DNA of 64,000 nucleotides from Neoceratodus forsteri (taxonomy: Eukaryota; Chordata; Ceratodontiformes; Ceratodontidae). Below, in pieces: positions 11,150 through 21,553 of the stretch. A program made the translations under genes and the position numbers. Positions within the stretch are counted from its first letter, which is position 1. Each line of letters begins with the position of its first letter. The DNA lies in the NCBI GenBank assembly GCA_016271365.2, contig CM057456.1:1397759001-1397823000 (forward strand), in the 5' to 3' direction. The notes beneath the pieces were generated by a model. It saw only the letters and a program-made list of their open reading frames with translations, ran no database searches and was not told the origin of the DNA.

Positions 11150-11640
11150 ACTACTTTACCATATGTATCTTTTTAAAACAAACACCTGAACCTACCTACA
11201 TCCCAAAATCCAGGGTGCCCAGCTTAGCCAGAGAACCAGTCACCCACATTCTCAGTATGAGAACAATGGGACTTTCTTCACATCTGCAGCTGCAGATGGA
11301 AGCATGCTGCCAGCAGTGAGCCACCGATCTCTTTCTCTTTCTCTCTCCGGTATCTATCTGTCTGTCTTATCTTTTTTGTTCCCTTCCTCCCCAGCTCAGC
11401 CAGCCCTCCCTCATTATTACCTGATTTAGTCTGTAAAAGTGAACTGCAGTGCCTGCCCCCAGTACTGCTTTCCCACTCCTCCCCTCATGTCACCTGCCCC
11501 CAACCCAATCTTTATTTGAATTATTTCTATTTATATATGTATAAAATAAGCAGACCAGGGGAGTCTACCCCCAGTACTGTTTCTTTTGACACCCCTATCC
11601 CATCCAAGTTGCCTGTCCTCCTTACAAATGTATAGGTGGT
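11150..11640 (+). repeat. Unnamed repeat family X, copy 2
   Basis: Matches 6225-6720 in order: CAGGGTGCCCAGCTTAGCC, GTATGAGAACAATGGGACTTTC, CAGTGAGCCACCGATC, and repeated CCCCAGTACTG blocks (about 11458 and 11568). A TCTTTCTC-rich tract lies between. Confidence 0.65.
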
Positions 11641-11869
11641 GACACCGGGGGGCCCACCACTGGTGCCGCAGAAGATCATCCCAACACTGGGGTGCTCAGT
11701 CCCTAGTGTCGGCTTGTGTCTTCCTACAGTGAAGAAAACCATCCCTCGTTGATCTTTTTCTTTTAAGCTAAAAAAAGGAAACAGTCCTTTGGCAATTTGA
11801 CTTCCCACACACCCCCACCTCAGTCCCCACTCAGCCTCAACCAACCCCACACACCCTCACTTATAGTCC
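11641..11869. other. No recognisable gene
   Basis: Proline-codon-like C-rich spacer with no supported feature. Confidence 0.4.
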
Positions 11870-12283
11870 TCATAGAATGTTACAAGCAGAGAAGACCAAT
11901 AAGCCTATAAAATGCTTGCCCCTTTACACAAGAGGGAAAGCTAAGGTACAGGATGCAAAATAAGCATCTAACTTGGTCTTAAAGGAATCCATATCTTTAC
12001 TGCCCACCACATCAAGGGGAAGACCATTCCAGACTGCAACTATTCTCTGGTTGTACCAGTGAGACATGCGCTGGGTGTTACATGTTTCCCCTATGAGCTG
12101 CAAGCCATGTGCTCTTTTATTATAATTTTGTATCTTTACCTAGCAGCCCAAACAATCCCATAGGTCATCATTGGTAAGTACTTCAAAGAGCAAACAAAGG
12201 TCTCCTCTAAGCCTTCTGTACTGCAGAGAAAACAATCCCAGAGCCCTGAGCCTGCTTTCATAATTCAGATTCCTCATGCTAGA
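11870..12283 (-). mobile_element. CR1-like LINE 3' fragment
   Basis: On the plus strand the text resembles the reversed 3' end of CR1-like LINEs: CATTCCAGACTGCAAC, CTCCTCTAAGCCTTCTGTACT and CAGAGCCCTGAGCCTGC. It stops abruptly where the DIRS element begins at 12284, so the DIRS insertion is younger. No clear continuation was found beyond 18751. Confidence 0.6.
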
Positions 12284-12435
12284 TCTTACTTCCGAGAGGG
12301 CTCTTGCAGTAGGTAATTACTTGTAGGACTGCACTCCCTGGTGTCAGGACCACACAGAAACTTTTGCTAGCAGTGTCTGACGGGGAACCGCCCACCGGAC
12401 ATCACGTGACTGACGTCAGCGTGACACTATATAGT
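12284..12435 (+). repeat. Left inverted terminal repeat of DIRS copy A
   Basis: Pairs with the reverse complement of 18570-18720. Shared blocks include GGCTCTTGCAGTAGGTAATTA, GTAGGACTGCA, TTGCTAGCAGTGTCTGA and ATCACGTGACTGACGTCAGC. A few substitutions separate the arms. Confidence 0.93.
12403..12434 (+). promoter_or_regulatory. Likely promoter inside the DIRS left terminal repeat (E-box, CRE, TATA)
   Basis: CACGTG at 12403-12408 (E-box), TGACGTCA at 12411-12418 (perfect CRE palindrome) and TATATA at 12428-12433 lie 150-180 bp upstream of the first Gag Met at 12584. The same cluster is mirrored in the right repeat (18571-18602), so it could also fire in the opposite direction there. Promoter activity is inferred from the motifs only. 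Confidence 0.5.
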
Positions 12436-12583
12436 GGAGGGTCCCCACATCCGCCCTCCAGTTCTTTCCTGCCGTCGATCTGTGCACGGTTGGATAGACA
12501 GAAACTCATCACAGCAGTTCAAATGCCTCCTTGTTTTCGCATGAGTAGCCGCTATTTATTTTCTACAAATTAAAATTGCTTGT

Positions 12584-15254
12584 ATGTCGTCCAATTCTCC
12601 TTCAGAATCACATAAAAACAAGTGCGGTTTGTGCAGCATCCAGTTACCACACAAGGACCAGCATTCTCTTTGCCTGTTCTGTTTGGGCACTCACCACAAG
12701 GTCAGGACGCGAGACCTGTGCCAAATTCAACCAGGCCACGCGGAAACGGTGCCAGCAATCACTTGAGGCCCATTTCCTGAAAGAGAAAATGGCAACAATG
12801 GAAAAAGAGCTGAAAAAGCTCCAAAGCACTTCTTCCTCGCCATCAGGACATAAGAAGAAGAAAAGGGATAAAGAAAAACACCAGGACTCTGAGCAGCCCC
12901 TCCGTCCTTCAAAGCCACCCACGGGCCCTTCGTCAGAGGTTAGGCCCTCTTCCTCCGGGAAGGTAAGTGCCATGGCCAAACCTGTGCTCCTTTCAGAACA
13001 GGTTTCGGCCCCCCCCACCACCACTGGTTAAGGTGATGGTGGACTCCCCAGATTTGTCCAAAACGGCCGCTGCTCTTAGGCTCATTTCCACCCTGGGCTC
13101 TAAGTCGGCAGGCACAGCTGATAAGCCACTCATCAGAACCCCCAACGAGCGCCCAGCCAAGGTTGGTAAGCCAGGAGTCGGCCCAACTCTTGCATGACCC
13201 AGGTCTATCAGTCGATCATCGGCTCTTCTGACAACCACACAACCTCTTCGCATCCATCAGGCCATGACGTGATGCTGCCGGACGTTAGCTCTGTCCCAGC
13301 CGAAGGTCTAGGTTCCCCCAAAGGCTCACTTCACGGAGAACTCTCCATCTCTTGTTTTGTTAGACCCACCTCCACTGTTGCCAGGTCTAAAGGATGAGCA
13401 CCTTCCATCAGGTGGTCTTGACGAAAGCTTACCACTGGGCCTTGTGGCAGCTCCGACGCCCAGAGTGGTACCGGACCCTGTTCCTATCTGCCCAACCTCA
13501 TCGAGGCTCCCATCGGGTCTTCCACCCTCAGGACCTCCTTTGGGGCTGCGCCCTTCTGGATTGGATGGATTGGATTGGATTGTCCTATGGGACTGTCAGG
13601 CATCCCTCCATCTGGGCTGCCATTAGGTCCCCCTCCCCCCATGGGCTACCCCCCCGTCAGGGCCACCTTTGGACTACCCTCCGGCAGGGCCGACATCAGG
13701 TTACTGTTTGTCGGGCCCACCAGCATATACTCCATTGGGTCTGTTGTTGGGATATCCCTCGTCAGGGCCGGTGTCAGGGTTCCCTCATTCAGGTCTGACG
13801 TCAGGCTATGCCTGTCCTCCGTTGGGCTATCCTCCATCAGCTCCAATGCCGAATCCTTTTTCATCATACTATTATTCAGGCTACCCTGGCTATTTTCATT
13901 CACCAGGTTACCCTCATTACCAGTCTCCTAGTTTTGGAGGACATGGTCCTTGTTCTGGATTCATGCAGACTCCACCTCCTCCCACATCACCTCTACAACC
14001 TCAGGTGGATTTTCGGAAATCTTAAAATCTTGGTGGTTGGAAAACAAAACCCAGTTGGTTTCAGAACTAGACAGCAGGCATCTGGTGGTCCAGGACACAG
14101 GCTGTCCAGCTCCCCCTCCTCGGGCACCCTCTCTGGCGCTGTCTTGCCCTTTGACGTCAGGCCGTCCATCAGCACTGACTCCCCTGATGTCAGACAGACT
14201 CACAAGGGAGCCAGATCCTCCACTTCCTGATAAGACTCCAGAGGATTCGGATGATTCCGATGTGGACTCTAATTCCTCATCCGCCAATTTCGATTTTGAA
14301 ACTCCTCCCCATGAGGAACTAGTCCCTAGGGAATCTCCAAAATCACCACCCGAAGATCCCTTCTTTGTGGACCTCCTCAAGCACATGACGGAGGCCCAGG
14401 GATGCATATCGGAAGCTTTGTACCCCAAAAGACAAAGGTTAGCAGAGCATCTTGATTTCCAGGATACAAATCCGTTTCTCACTCCCCCATGGCTGGAGCC
14501 CCACAAGGATCTTTCCTCGACCACATGGCAGAGACCTTACTCCATTCTGGCCATGGCAAAGAAAGCAGACTGGGTTTACAGGACCCCTGAGGACAAGGAC
14601 CACCTTAGCGTACATCCTATGGCAGACTTGGTGTTCATTACGGCAGCCCATGATAGATCTGCTAAGCCTAAGCACCTTAGCACTTCTCCTGATAAGGAGT
14701 CCAGACAAATGGACCAGTTCGGGAGAAAGTTCTATGCATTTTCTACTCTAGCCATATGTGCTCTGAACTACATATCGCATATGTTAGAGTACCAGAAGAC
14801 CCTGTTGTGCCAGCTTGAGCCAGTTGTTGAGGCCCTACTGGACTCTGATATAAAATCTTCCTTGGCCTTCACATTAAAAATGGCCAAGGTGACTGGACAC
14901 CATTCTTTGCGGGCCACCTATGATGCGGTGGATTCCTCCACTAGAGGTACATCCACAGCTGTGAGCCTTTGCTGGTGCTCTTGGCTAAGAGCATCAGGAC
15001 TAGCCCCTGATGTTCAGTTGACTATTCAAGATGCACCTTTAAGAGGTTCTGTCCTGTTCAGCGGGGATGCCCAAGACATTATAACAAGCCTGCAAGATAA
15101 AGGCACAGCCCTTCGGTCCCTCCATACTATGTACAGACCAAAACAACAACAAAAGCGTCCTTTTTGTCGGCAAAACAGATGTCAGGCGAAAAACCAACAA
15201 AGACCAAGCACCAATTTAAATGCAGCACTTCCAATACTGCCCCTCTACCTCTAG
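12584..15254 (+). pseudogene. DIRS Gag-like ORF1 (frameshifted)
   Basis: The structural protein that should package DIRS RNA. The N-terminus from Met 12584 has a Cys/His cluster, KCGLCSIQLPHKDQHSLCLF followed by CLGTHH, the same pattern as in the DIRS fragment at 35.5 kb. A lysine-rich coiled segment follows in another frame (AHFLKEKMATMEKELKKLQ, 12774-12830; KKKKRDKEK). Next comes a Pro/Gly/Ser repeat tract (13470-13870). The C-terminal domain is one long frame to 15254 with ADWVYRTPEDKDHL, MDQFGRKFYAFSTLAICAL, SLRATYDAVDSSTRG and WLRASGLAPDVQ, a pattern typical of DIRS Gag. At least three frame changes occur in the first 1.4 kb. The apparent Met at 13950 is internal and not a real start. 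Confidence 0.85.
13470..13870 (+). repeat. Degenerate Pro-Ser-Gly coding repeat in DIRS Gag
   Basis: Units of about 15-21 bp encode variants of P-x-S-G-x-x-x-G, for example GLPPSGPPLGLRPSG and, in another frame, GYPSSGPVSGFPHSGLTSGY. The alternating frames show indels inside the repeat, where slippage is easy. Confidence 0.7.
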
Positions 15255-15299
15255 CCAAAACACAAAGAACTTCAGGTGTGGCCCTCCCTAACCCACCAC

Positions 15300-17228
15300 C
15301 CAATGCATGACTTGCTGACCACACTCCCATCTCCTCTTTAGTTGGAAGAACAGGTGGGCGGAAGATTCATGAGGCATCTGGGAAAATGGGAGTCCATCAC
15401 ATCAGATGCCTGGGTGCTTCAACTAATAAAGCTTGGTCACATTCTCGAATTCAGAGAAAAACCTCCAAACAATCCTCCGAGGTCTTCTCATTACCCAAGG
15501 GCACATGTCCCCCATCTCAGGGAGGAAATCATGGCTCTTCTTCACAAAGAAGCAATAGAGCCAGTGCCGGCAAACCAGATAGGGACAGGGTTCTACTCCC
15601 ATTTCTTTCTGGTTCTCAAAAAGACTGGGAATTTACACCCAATTCTGGATCTCAGTACCCTCAATCTCTTCATAGAGTACAAGAGGTTTTGGATGATGAC
15701 ACTGCAAAGCCTTCTGCCCCTTCTCTCTCCAAAGGATAATGACTTTGTGCCCTGGACATGAAGGATGCATATTTACACATCCCAATATTCCAGCCCCATC
15801 ACAAATTCCACAGGTCTTCTTTCCAAGGGGAGCATTACCAGTTCAAAGCTCTCCCTTTTGGCCTGTCCTCTGCCCCACGGGATTTTACCAAATGCCTAGC
15901 GGTAGTGGCAGAGGCTTGAGTCAGGGGCACTATGTCTTTTCCCTACCTCGATGATTGGTTCCTCGCAGCACTATCGAGGGAGGGGTTGGAAGTTTCCTTT
16001 TTGGCTACTCTGCACCTTTTCGAGCGCCTGGGTATCATGGTCAGTTACCCCCAAGTCCCAGCTTGCTCCTTCCTAACGCCTTCAGTTTATTGGGGCAGTG
16101 TTGGGTACAGTGCAGAGTATGACCTTTCTCCCACTGGACAGAGTAAATACCCTGGAGAGCCAAGCCAAACTGGTATCCTCTAACCGACACATCTCGGCCA
16201 GGGCGATTCTCCATCTTCTTGGCCTCGTGGCAGCAGCTATCCCCACGGTACCATTGGCCAGACTCCACATGTGTATTTCACAGTGGACTCTATGGTCTCA
16301 GTGGGATCAGAGGGAGGACAACTTGGACTGTCCGGTCCTCATCTCCAGCCCAATGCAACAGGACCTGTTATGGAGGCAGGACTCCAGCAATCTGACTCTG
16401 GGAGTCCCTTTCCAGACTCCTCCTCACTCCCAGATACTGACTACAGATGCATCGCGGCAGGGACAGGGATGGGGTGTCCATCTGCGACACCACAGGACCC
16501 AGGGACTGTGGTCAGCTGTAGAGGTGCACCTGCACATAAATGTGCTACAAAATGAGAGCAGTGCTTTATGCTCTACAGGCTTTTCAGCACATCCTCCTAT
16601 AAGAGAATCTGTTGATCCAGACAGACAACATGTGCATGGTGTGGTACATCAACAAAGGGGGGGCACTCACTCATACCCTCTTTGCAGAGAAGCGATGTGG
16701 GTTTGGAACTGGGCAGTTCTGCAGAGTACGTCTCCTGGTGGTTCATGTCCCAGGAGTGCAGAACGTCTTCAAAGACAGTCTCAGTCACACCAGGGTTAGA
16801 GCTCATGAATGGGAGCTAAAGCCAGAGGTTTTAGATCACATCTTCAACCTCTGAGGTCGTCCGGAAGTGGATCTGTTCGCAGCCTCATCAAACGCAAAAC
16901 TTCCCAAGTTTTGCTCGCTCAATCCTGGGCATAGTGCTTTCTGTCAAGACGCACTATTGCTTTCTTGGACCAGGAGATTTCTGTACGCATTCCCTCCCTT
17001 TCCAATAGTACAAAGTGTGTTGATCAAGCTTCAGTCAGAAGGAGCGAAACTGGTATTGATAGCTCCGTTTTGGCCTCAACAAATCTGGTTCCTGCTGCTC
17101 CAGCAGTTATCAGGGGAACCTCCGATTCCTCTACCTCTGTCTTACAATCTCCTGACCCAGGAGGGAGGCATGCTGGTACATCCAGGGCTAAATCCTTTCA
17201 TCTTCATGCATGGCTCCTTAAGATCTAG
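15300..17228 (+). pseudogene. DIRS reverse transcriptase/RNase H (frameshifted)
   Basis: Copies element RNA into DNA. The RT starts with VGGRFMRHLGKWESITSDAW (15348), then NQIGTGFYSHFFLVLKKTGN and LHPILDLSTLNLF (to 15680). A frameshift near 15735 precedes MKDAYLHIPI and LPFGLSSAPRDF in another frame. A stop precedes MSFPYLDDW (from 15932), whose YLDD active-site box is intact at 15944-15955. RNase H reads LTTDASRQGQGWGVHL and LHINVLQNES (16098 frame), then QTDNMCMVWYINKGG and HVPGVQNVFKDSL. The region after RNase H reads FPPFPIVQSV and APFWPQQIWF (16990-17090), and the frame ends HLHAWLLKI at 17228. Multiple indels; inactive. Confidence 0.88.
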
Positions 17229-17261
17229 CTGCTTCCAGATACTGAGTTTTCCTACGGGTGG

Positions 17262-18209
17262 CTCAAATTTGGTAGAGGCAAGAAAGCAGTCTACCAGAAC
17301 TACCTACGCCATGAAGTGGAAACGCTTTTCCATTTGGGCCACCTCAAAAGATCTGGATCCTTTCTCATGCCCCACTCCCCAGGTCATAGACTATCTTCAT
17401 TTATCGGATCTGGGCTTGAGCTATTCGTCACTGAAGGTGCACCTAGCAGCTGGCTCTGCTTACCATGATCCAGTTGGAGGCAAGACAATGGCCTAGTCAG
17501 AGGTTTCCAAAACCTTTTTAAAAGGTATTTTGCATCTGAGACCCCTGGTGCGTAATCCTGCTCCACCGTGGGACCTTAATTTTCTTTTAGAAAAATTGAC
17601 CTTACCTCCCTCCGAACCGGCAAGTTCTTGTGACATGCGCTTTTTGTCCTGGAAAGCGCTCTTTTTAGTTGCAGTTACTTCAGCTCATAGAATTTCTGAG
17701 CTCCAGGCCCTGATGTGTAAGGTGCCTTACTTGATTTTTCACAGAGACTGGGTGGCTCTGCTCACAAATCCTAAATTTCTGTCTAAGGTAGTTTTGGAGA
17801 CTTCCCTTAATCAGTCTCTAGAATTGCCGGTATACTACCCCGAGCATTCTAATCGGGGGGGAAGCCATTCTGCATACGTTAGGGGTTCACAGAATTTTGC
17901 GTTATTACACAAATAGGACAAAGGATGTCCACAAGACTGACCAGCTTTTTGTTTCTTTCACACCAAAAAGGGAGGGTGCGGCAGTTTCCAAACAATGCCT
18001 TTCAAAATGTCTGGCAAACTGCATTACTTTGTGTTACCAGAAGTATGATAAAGTCCTTCTGGGTCAGGTTAAAGGACATTCTAATGGCTGCTTCCACAGC
18101 CTGTTTCAGAAATGTATCTGCTGCTGATATTTGTGCAGCAGCTACTTGGAGTTCAGTCCACACTTTCACGAAACAACAGTTTGGACATTGCCTTGTGGCA
18201 TATTGCTAG
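17262..18209 (+). pseudogene. DIRS tyrosine recombinase (catalytic residues lost)
   Basis: The core-binding part reads EARKQSTRTTYAMKWKRF (17278) in the same frame as the upstream region, with a stop at 17494-17496. The catalytic part restarts by 17530: LLEKLTLPPSEP, VTSAHRISELQALM (first Arg kept) and YLIFHRDW. Frameshifts near 17860 and 17890 follow. In the 3' part the H-S-T-R box is damaged (HSN then shift, about 18078) and the nucleophile region reads TFTKQQFG, where the 2.2-kb copy has RHYSLD: a two-base deletion at about 18171 removed the Tyr codon. The last frame ends at 18209. This copy cannot recombine. Confidence 0.87.
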
Positions 18210-18330
18210 CAGTCCTTCAGGAACTCCTGTCCTGATTTCCTATTTTTTTCTTACAGGGATTATGTTCCAGCCTCCCATTGGTTTTCTTGTCCCTTGGACT
18301 CTTTTTACTGCTTGGTACTCAGTCCTACAA

Positions 18331-18431
18331 GTAATTACGTACTGCAAGAGCCCTCTCGAAGTAAGATAGTACAGTTACGTAAGAACTTACCATAATAGTA
18401 GATCTTCAAGAGAGACTCTTGCAGTAGGTAA
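18331..18431 (+). repeat. DIRS internal complementary region (copy A)
   Basis: The left half GTAATTACGTACTGCAAGAG complements the start of the element (12284-12320). The right half from AGTACAGTTACGTAAG to CTTGCAGTAGGTAA complements its end (18690-18751). This is the diagnostic DIRS feature. Confidence 0.93.
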
Positions 18432-18569
18432 CCTTTTCCCACCCACCTTCTCCCTTTGTTTTCTTATTCATGTGTTCTTTCCAGAAAGCCATTTTTTGGA
18501 TTCAGGAGTCTTTCTTTTCTCCTGTCATGACCATTGGTGGTCTCTGGAGGGTGGACAGGGGGACTACCC

Positions 18570-18751
18570 ACTATATAGTGTCACGCTGACGTCAGTCACG
18601 TGATGTCTGGTGGGTGTCCCCCATCAGACACTGCTAGCAAATGTTTCCATGTGGTTCTGCTGCCATGGGGTGCAGTCCTACAAATAATTACCTACTGCAA
18701 GAGCCTCTCTCGAAGATCTACTGTTATGGTAAGTTATTACGCAACTGTACT
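18570..18751 (+). repeat. Right inverted terminal repeat of DIRS copy A with terminal extension
   Basis: 18570-18720 is the inverted match to 12284-12435. 18721-18751 is the extra right-end extension that is also encoded in the internal complementary region. It contains CTATATAGTG, TGACGTCA and CACGTG in mirror order. Confidence 0.92.
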
Positions 18752-18996
18752 TTGTGTTTCTCTGTACTCTTTCCAGAGCATTGGCCTCTGCCATTGTACT
18801 TACGTGAACATGTCCCATGATGTAGATCCACTCTCTGATTGAAGATATGTCTTGCTGCTGGAACTGGCAACTGCGATATGAGAAAGTAAGATCTTTGCGG
18901 TTTAATGTATTTCAATTGGGTTTGAACTTTTATTCAAAACTTTGTCATTTTTGAACATTTTTGCACCAGATGTTCTACATGGCCTTTTTGGGACTC

Positions 18997-19126
18997 CCAC
19001 CTCATGAACAAGGGTAGTGAAATTATTCAAATTCATCCTGAAAGGTGATTTCATGGTTACTGTATGAAACCACCTTTCAGGCAGGATTTGAAGATTTTCT
19101 CCACCTTTGTTCATGAGGTGGGGTCA
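18997..19126. repeat. Palindromic repeat family P, copy 1
   Basis: Arms of about 60 bp: CACCTCATGAACAAGG and CCTGAAAGGTGATTTCAT pair with ATGAAACCACCTTTCAGG and TTCATGAGGTGGGGTCA. Related copies lie at 23617, 24390, 41383 and 41664. Confidence 0.8.
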
Positions 19127-19264
19127 TAAGAAGGGTATATTGAAAATTTTGAGTAAACGTATTAAAAAAAGAACAAAGTTATGAGCATGTATTGAAATTT
19201 TTCAATGCTAGCTTATAACTTTGATAATTTTCAATATTTTGACCCCATATTTTCAACATAGCCA

Positions 19265-20590
19265 TTATGTAGTGATAGGGTTTCCAACCCTGAATCCTCC
19301 CCCTGCAGCAAAAGGACAAGCCTGCACAAGCAACCACAGACAGCCAACATCAGGTAAGATAAACAACATACAGCTGTTTCCAGATGACACAAATTCAGTG
19401 GCTACTTTTGTGTCTGTGGCTGCATAAGCACAGGCCTCACAGGGGCATGTGCTTATGCAGCCACACCTGTATGTGTATGCCAGATAGCATGTTCTGCAGA
19501 CAGAGGTACTCATGCAAACTGCATGAGGTGCCTTGCTAGATATCATGATCCACTACTGTATGGTCTTCTTTATGCAGCTGTATAACTGAAAACCTGCTAC
19601 CTCTTGAACAATTTGTAGATCCGCTGCTGAAACCATGATACCCACATTGCAACAGTACTTCTGTCTGTATAGTGGCAAGCCCCTGTGGCCTGCCCTTCTG
19701 GAGCCAGAAGTCTCTGTGTATGTCTTACGCCTGTGGGTGAAGAGGTGCAGGCCCCTTCTGCAGACAGAAGTACTGTTGTAATTTTTGTATCTGAAAACCT
19801 GCTACCCCCTTGAAACATTTCTAGATCCTCTGCTGAAACCACAATACCCACACTGTAATAGTACTTCCAACTGCATAGCTGCAGGCCCCATAGGAGCTTT
19901 CCCTTCTGGAGCTAGAAGTTGGTCTGTATGTCTTACACCTGTGGCTGAAGATATGCAGGCCCCTTAGGGGCCTGTACTTCTGTAGACAAATGATCTGTTG
20001 CAGTTTTGGTATCTGAAAACCTGCTATGGATTTTGTGGCTTCTTGCTTCTGCAGCCAGAGGTCAGGGTTTGTGTCTTACACCTGTAGTTGCAGAAGCACA
20101 GGTCTATCAAGTGTGTGTGTGTGTCTCTTACAGTGTGTATGAGTACCTGAGGCTACGGAAGCACTGACCCCTTACAGGCCTGCAGTTCTGCAGACAAAAG
20201 AACTATCGTGATTTGGATATTATGGATTTATATCAGTGGGGTGCAGGGGCTTGTGCTTCTGCACACAAAATCAGTGTTGTGATTTGAGTATTCTGGATTT
20301 CTATCCGCAGTGACAAGCAAGTGTGCATGTCTTGTGGTGTGCATGCCACAGATACAAATCCATGAAGGTAGCACATCAATGCTACTGCATTTGTGTAATC
20401 TGGAAACAGTTGTAGATTATTTGTGTTACCTGATGATGGCTGTCTGTGGCTGTTTGTGTGGGCTTGTCCTTTTGCAGTTGGGGGGTGGGGGCAGGGAGTT
20501 AGGTTTGGAGACCCTAATGCCACATTTCCCTACTTTTTTTGCTTTAAGTTGAACACTGACTGGTGCATTAACACAGTTTTTTGCAATGAA
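19265..20590. mobile_element. Inverted-repeat element S with internal tandem units
   Basis: About 120-bp arms: 19275-19395 (AGCAAAAGGACAAGCCTGC, GACAGCCAACATCAGGTAA, CTGTTTCCAGATGACACAAA) match the reverse complement of 20400-20520. Between them lie tandem units of about 210 bp that begin CTGAAAACCTGCTA at 19587, 19793 and 20012. Copies of one arm also occur at 25080-25275 and 62225-62335. No transposase was seen, so it is either a non-autonomous transposon or a folded satellite fragment. Confidence 0.6.
19585..20035 (+). repeat. Tandem repeat, ~210-bp period, about 2 copies
   Basis: Each unit contains CTGAAAACCTGCTACC, TAGATCC(G/T)CTGCTGAAACCA, an ACCCACA(T/C)TG block, CCCTTCTGGAGC(C/T)AGAAG and GCAGGCCCCTT. 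The third copy is cut after CTGAAAACCTGCTATGG. Confidence 0.8.
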
Positions 20591-20592
20591 TA

Positions 20593-21396
20593 AGTAACCA
20601 CTTGCTATAACAAACCTCACTATAGCGAACGGTCCGTTTGGTTCCCATCTCACAGTCAGCTGATTAAAAGCTGTAAAAGCCAAGTTACTTAGTTTATTTC
20701 TGTGCTGTATTTGCAAGGTAATAAGAGACTTCAATATTGAATTATGCAGGGAGTGATCGAGTTGGTCAGTTTCAGGGTCAGTGAGGAAGTGAGCGAGAGT
20801 GCAGGCAGGAGGACAGGCTGTGGAGCAGAGATAACAATTTGTCAAGAAGTCACAAAAAACAGAAATAATGTACAAAAAGAGAGCCTCTGTGTGGGACAAC
20901 TGTCTGGTCATGATCAGGAGGTTTCCATCCCGACTGATGAAAGAGAAAAAGAGCCGAGTGGCTTAGATTTTTTTTTCCCTGTTGTTCACATTCAGGGAAT
21001 ATCTGCTGCCAAACTGGAGCTGAGGAAGAAAACCAGGTACTGTATTCAGCCCAGTAGAAGGTATACAGAAGAAAGCTGTGAGTGAGCAAGGGGACTGAGG
21101 GAATCATTCTCCGAATGTTCAAGTCTCTCTCTGCCAACGTTCTGTGATGCAGTTGTTTCTACATGGTACAGCTCTCATTACAGAAAGAGAAAAGATGGAG
21201 ACAAAGATAATAAGAGTGCTTGCTCCACTTGTTTCGTGTTATAATTCTTCTTTCCTTTCTATTTTTCTCTGCTTTCCTAATTTCCTTGTAGTCTCCCATG
21301 ATGTCCTGTATTAGCATCTCTCTCTGTAATGAACGAGAAGCTATAACAAACAGCAGACTTGGCTCCAAAAGTGTTCGTTATAGCAAGGGATTACTG
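20593..21396. mobile_element. pogo/Tigger-like MITE
   Basis: Terminal repeats AGTAACCACTTGCTATAAC (left) and GTTATAGCAAGGGATTACTG (right) flanked by TA on both sides (20591-20592 and 21397-21398). CAGTAATCCCT...GCTATAACGAA termini with TA duplication are typical of pogo/Tigger-type mariners. The interior 700 bp have no transposase motif. It sits inside a longer dispersed repeat, which continues on both sides. Confidence 0.75.
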
Positions 21397-21553
21397 TATA
21401 TTATATTTGCATGGTAGTGCAAGTATAGTTAGGGTTGAATGGACTGTTCAGTGTTAAACCCCAGTCTTTGCACCATAATAACGTTGACAGAATTCAACAA
21501 TATTGCATTAAATTTGGCATGCATGGTCTGGGTGCAAGTTCTTCAGACATGAG

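Larger units (their letters stand above)
12284..18751 (+). mobile_element. DIRS-like retrotransposon, near full length (copy A)
   Basis: About 6.47 kb, bounded by ATCTTACTTCC on the left and GCAACTGTACT on the right. Inverted terminal repeats (12284-12435 and 18570-18720), an internal complementary region (18331-18431), a Gag-like frame, RT/RNase H and a tyrosine recombinase occur in canonical DIRS order. The boundaries follow from the internal region, whose halves are the reverse complements of the two ends and meet at GAAGTAAGAT|AGTACAG. There is no target-site duplication, as expected for recombinase-mediated insertion. All three genes carry frameshifts or stops, so the copy is dead, but the architecture is complete. 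Confidence 0.95.

Noticed and set aside
13950..15254. 434-codon frame as an independent host gene
   Set aside because: It carries DIRS Gag motifs and lies between DIRS termini; the first part is out of frame with the real Gag.
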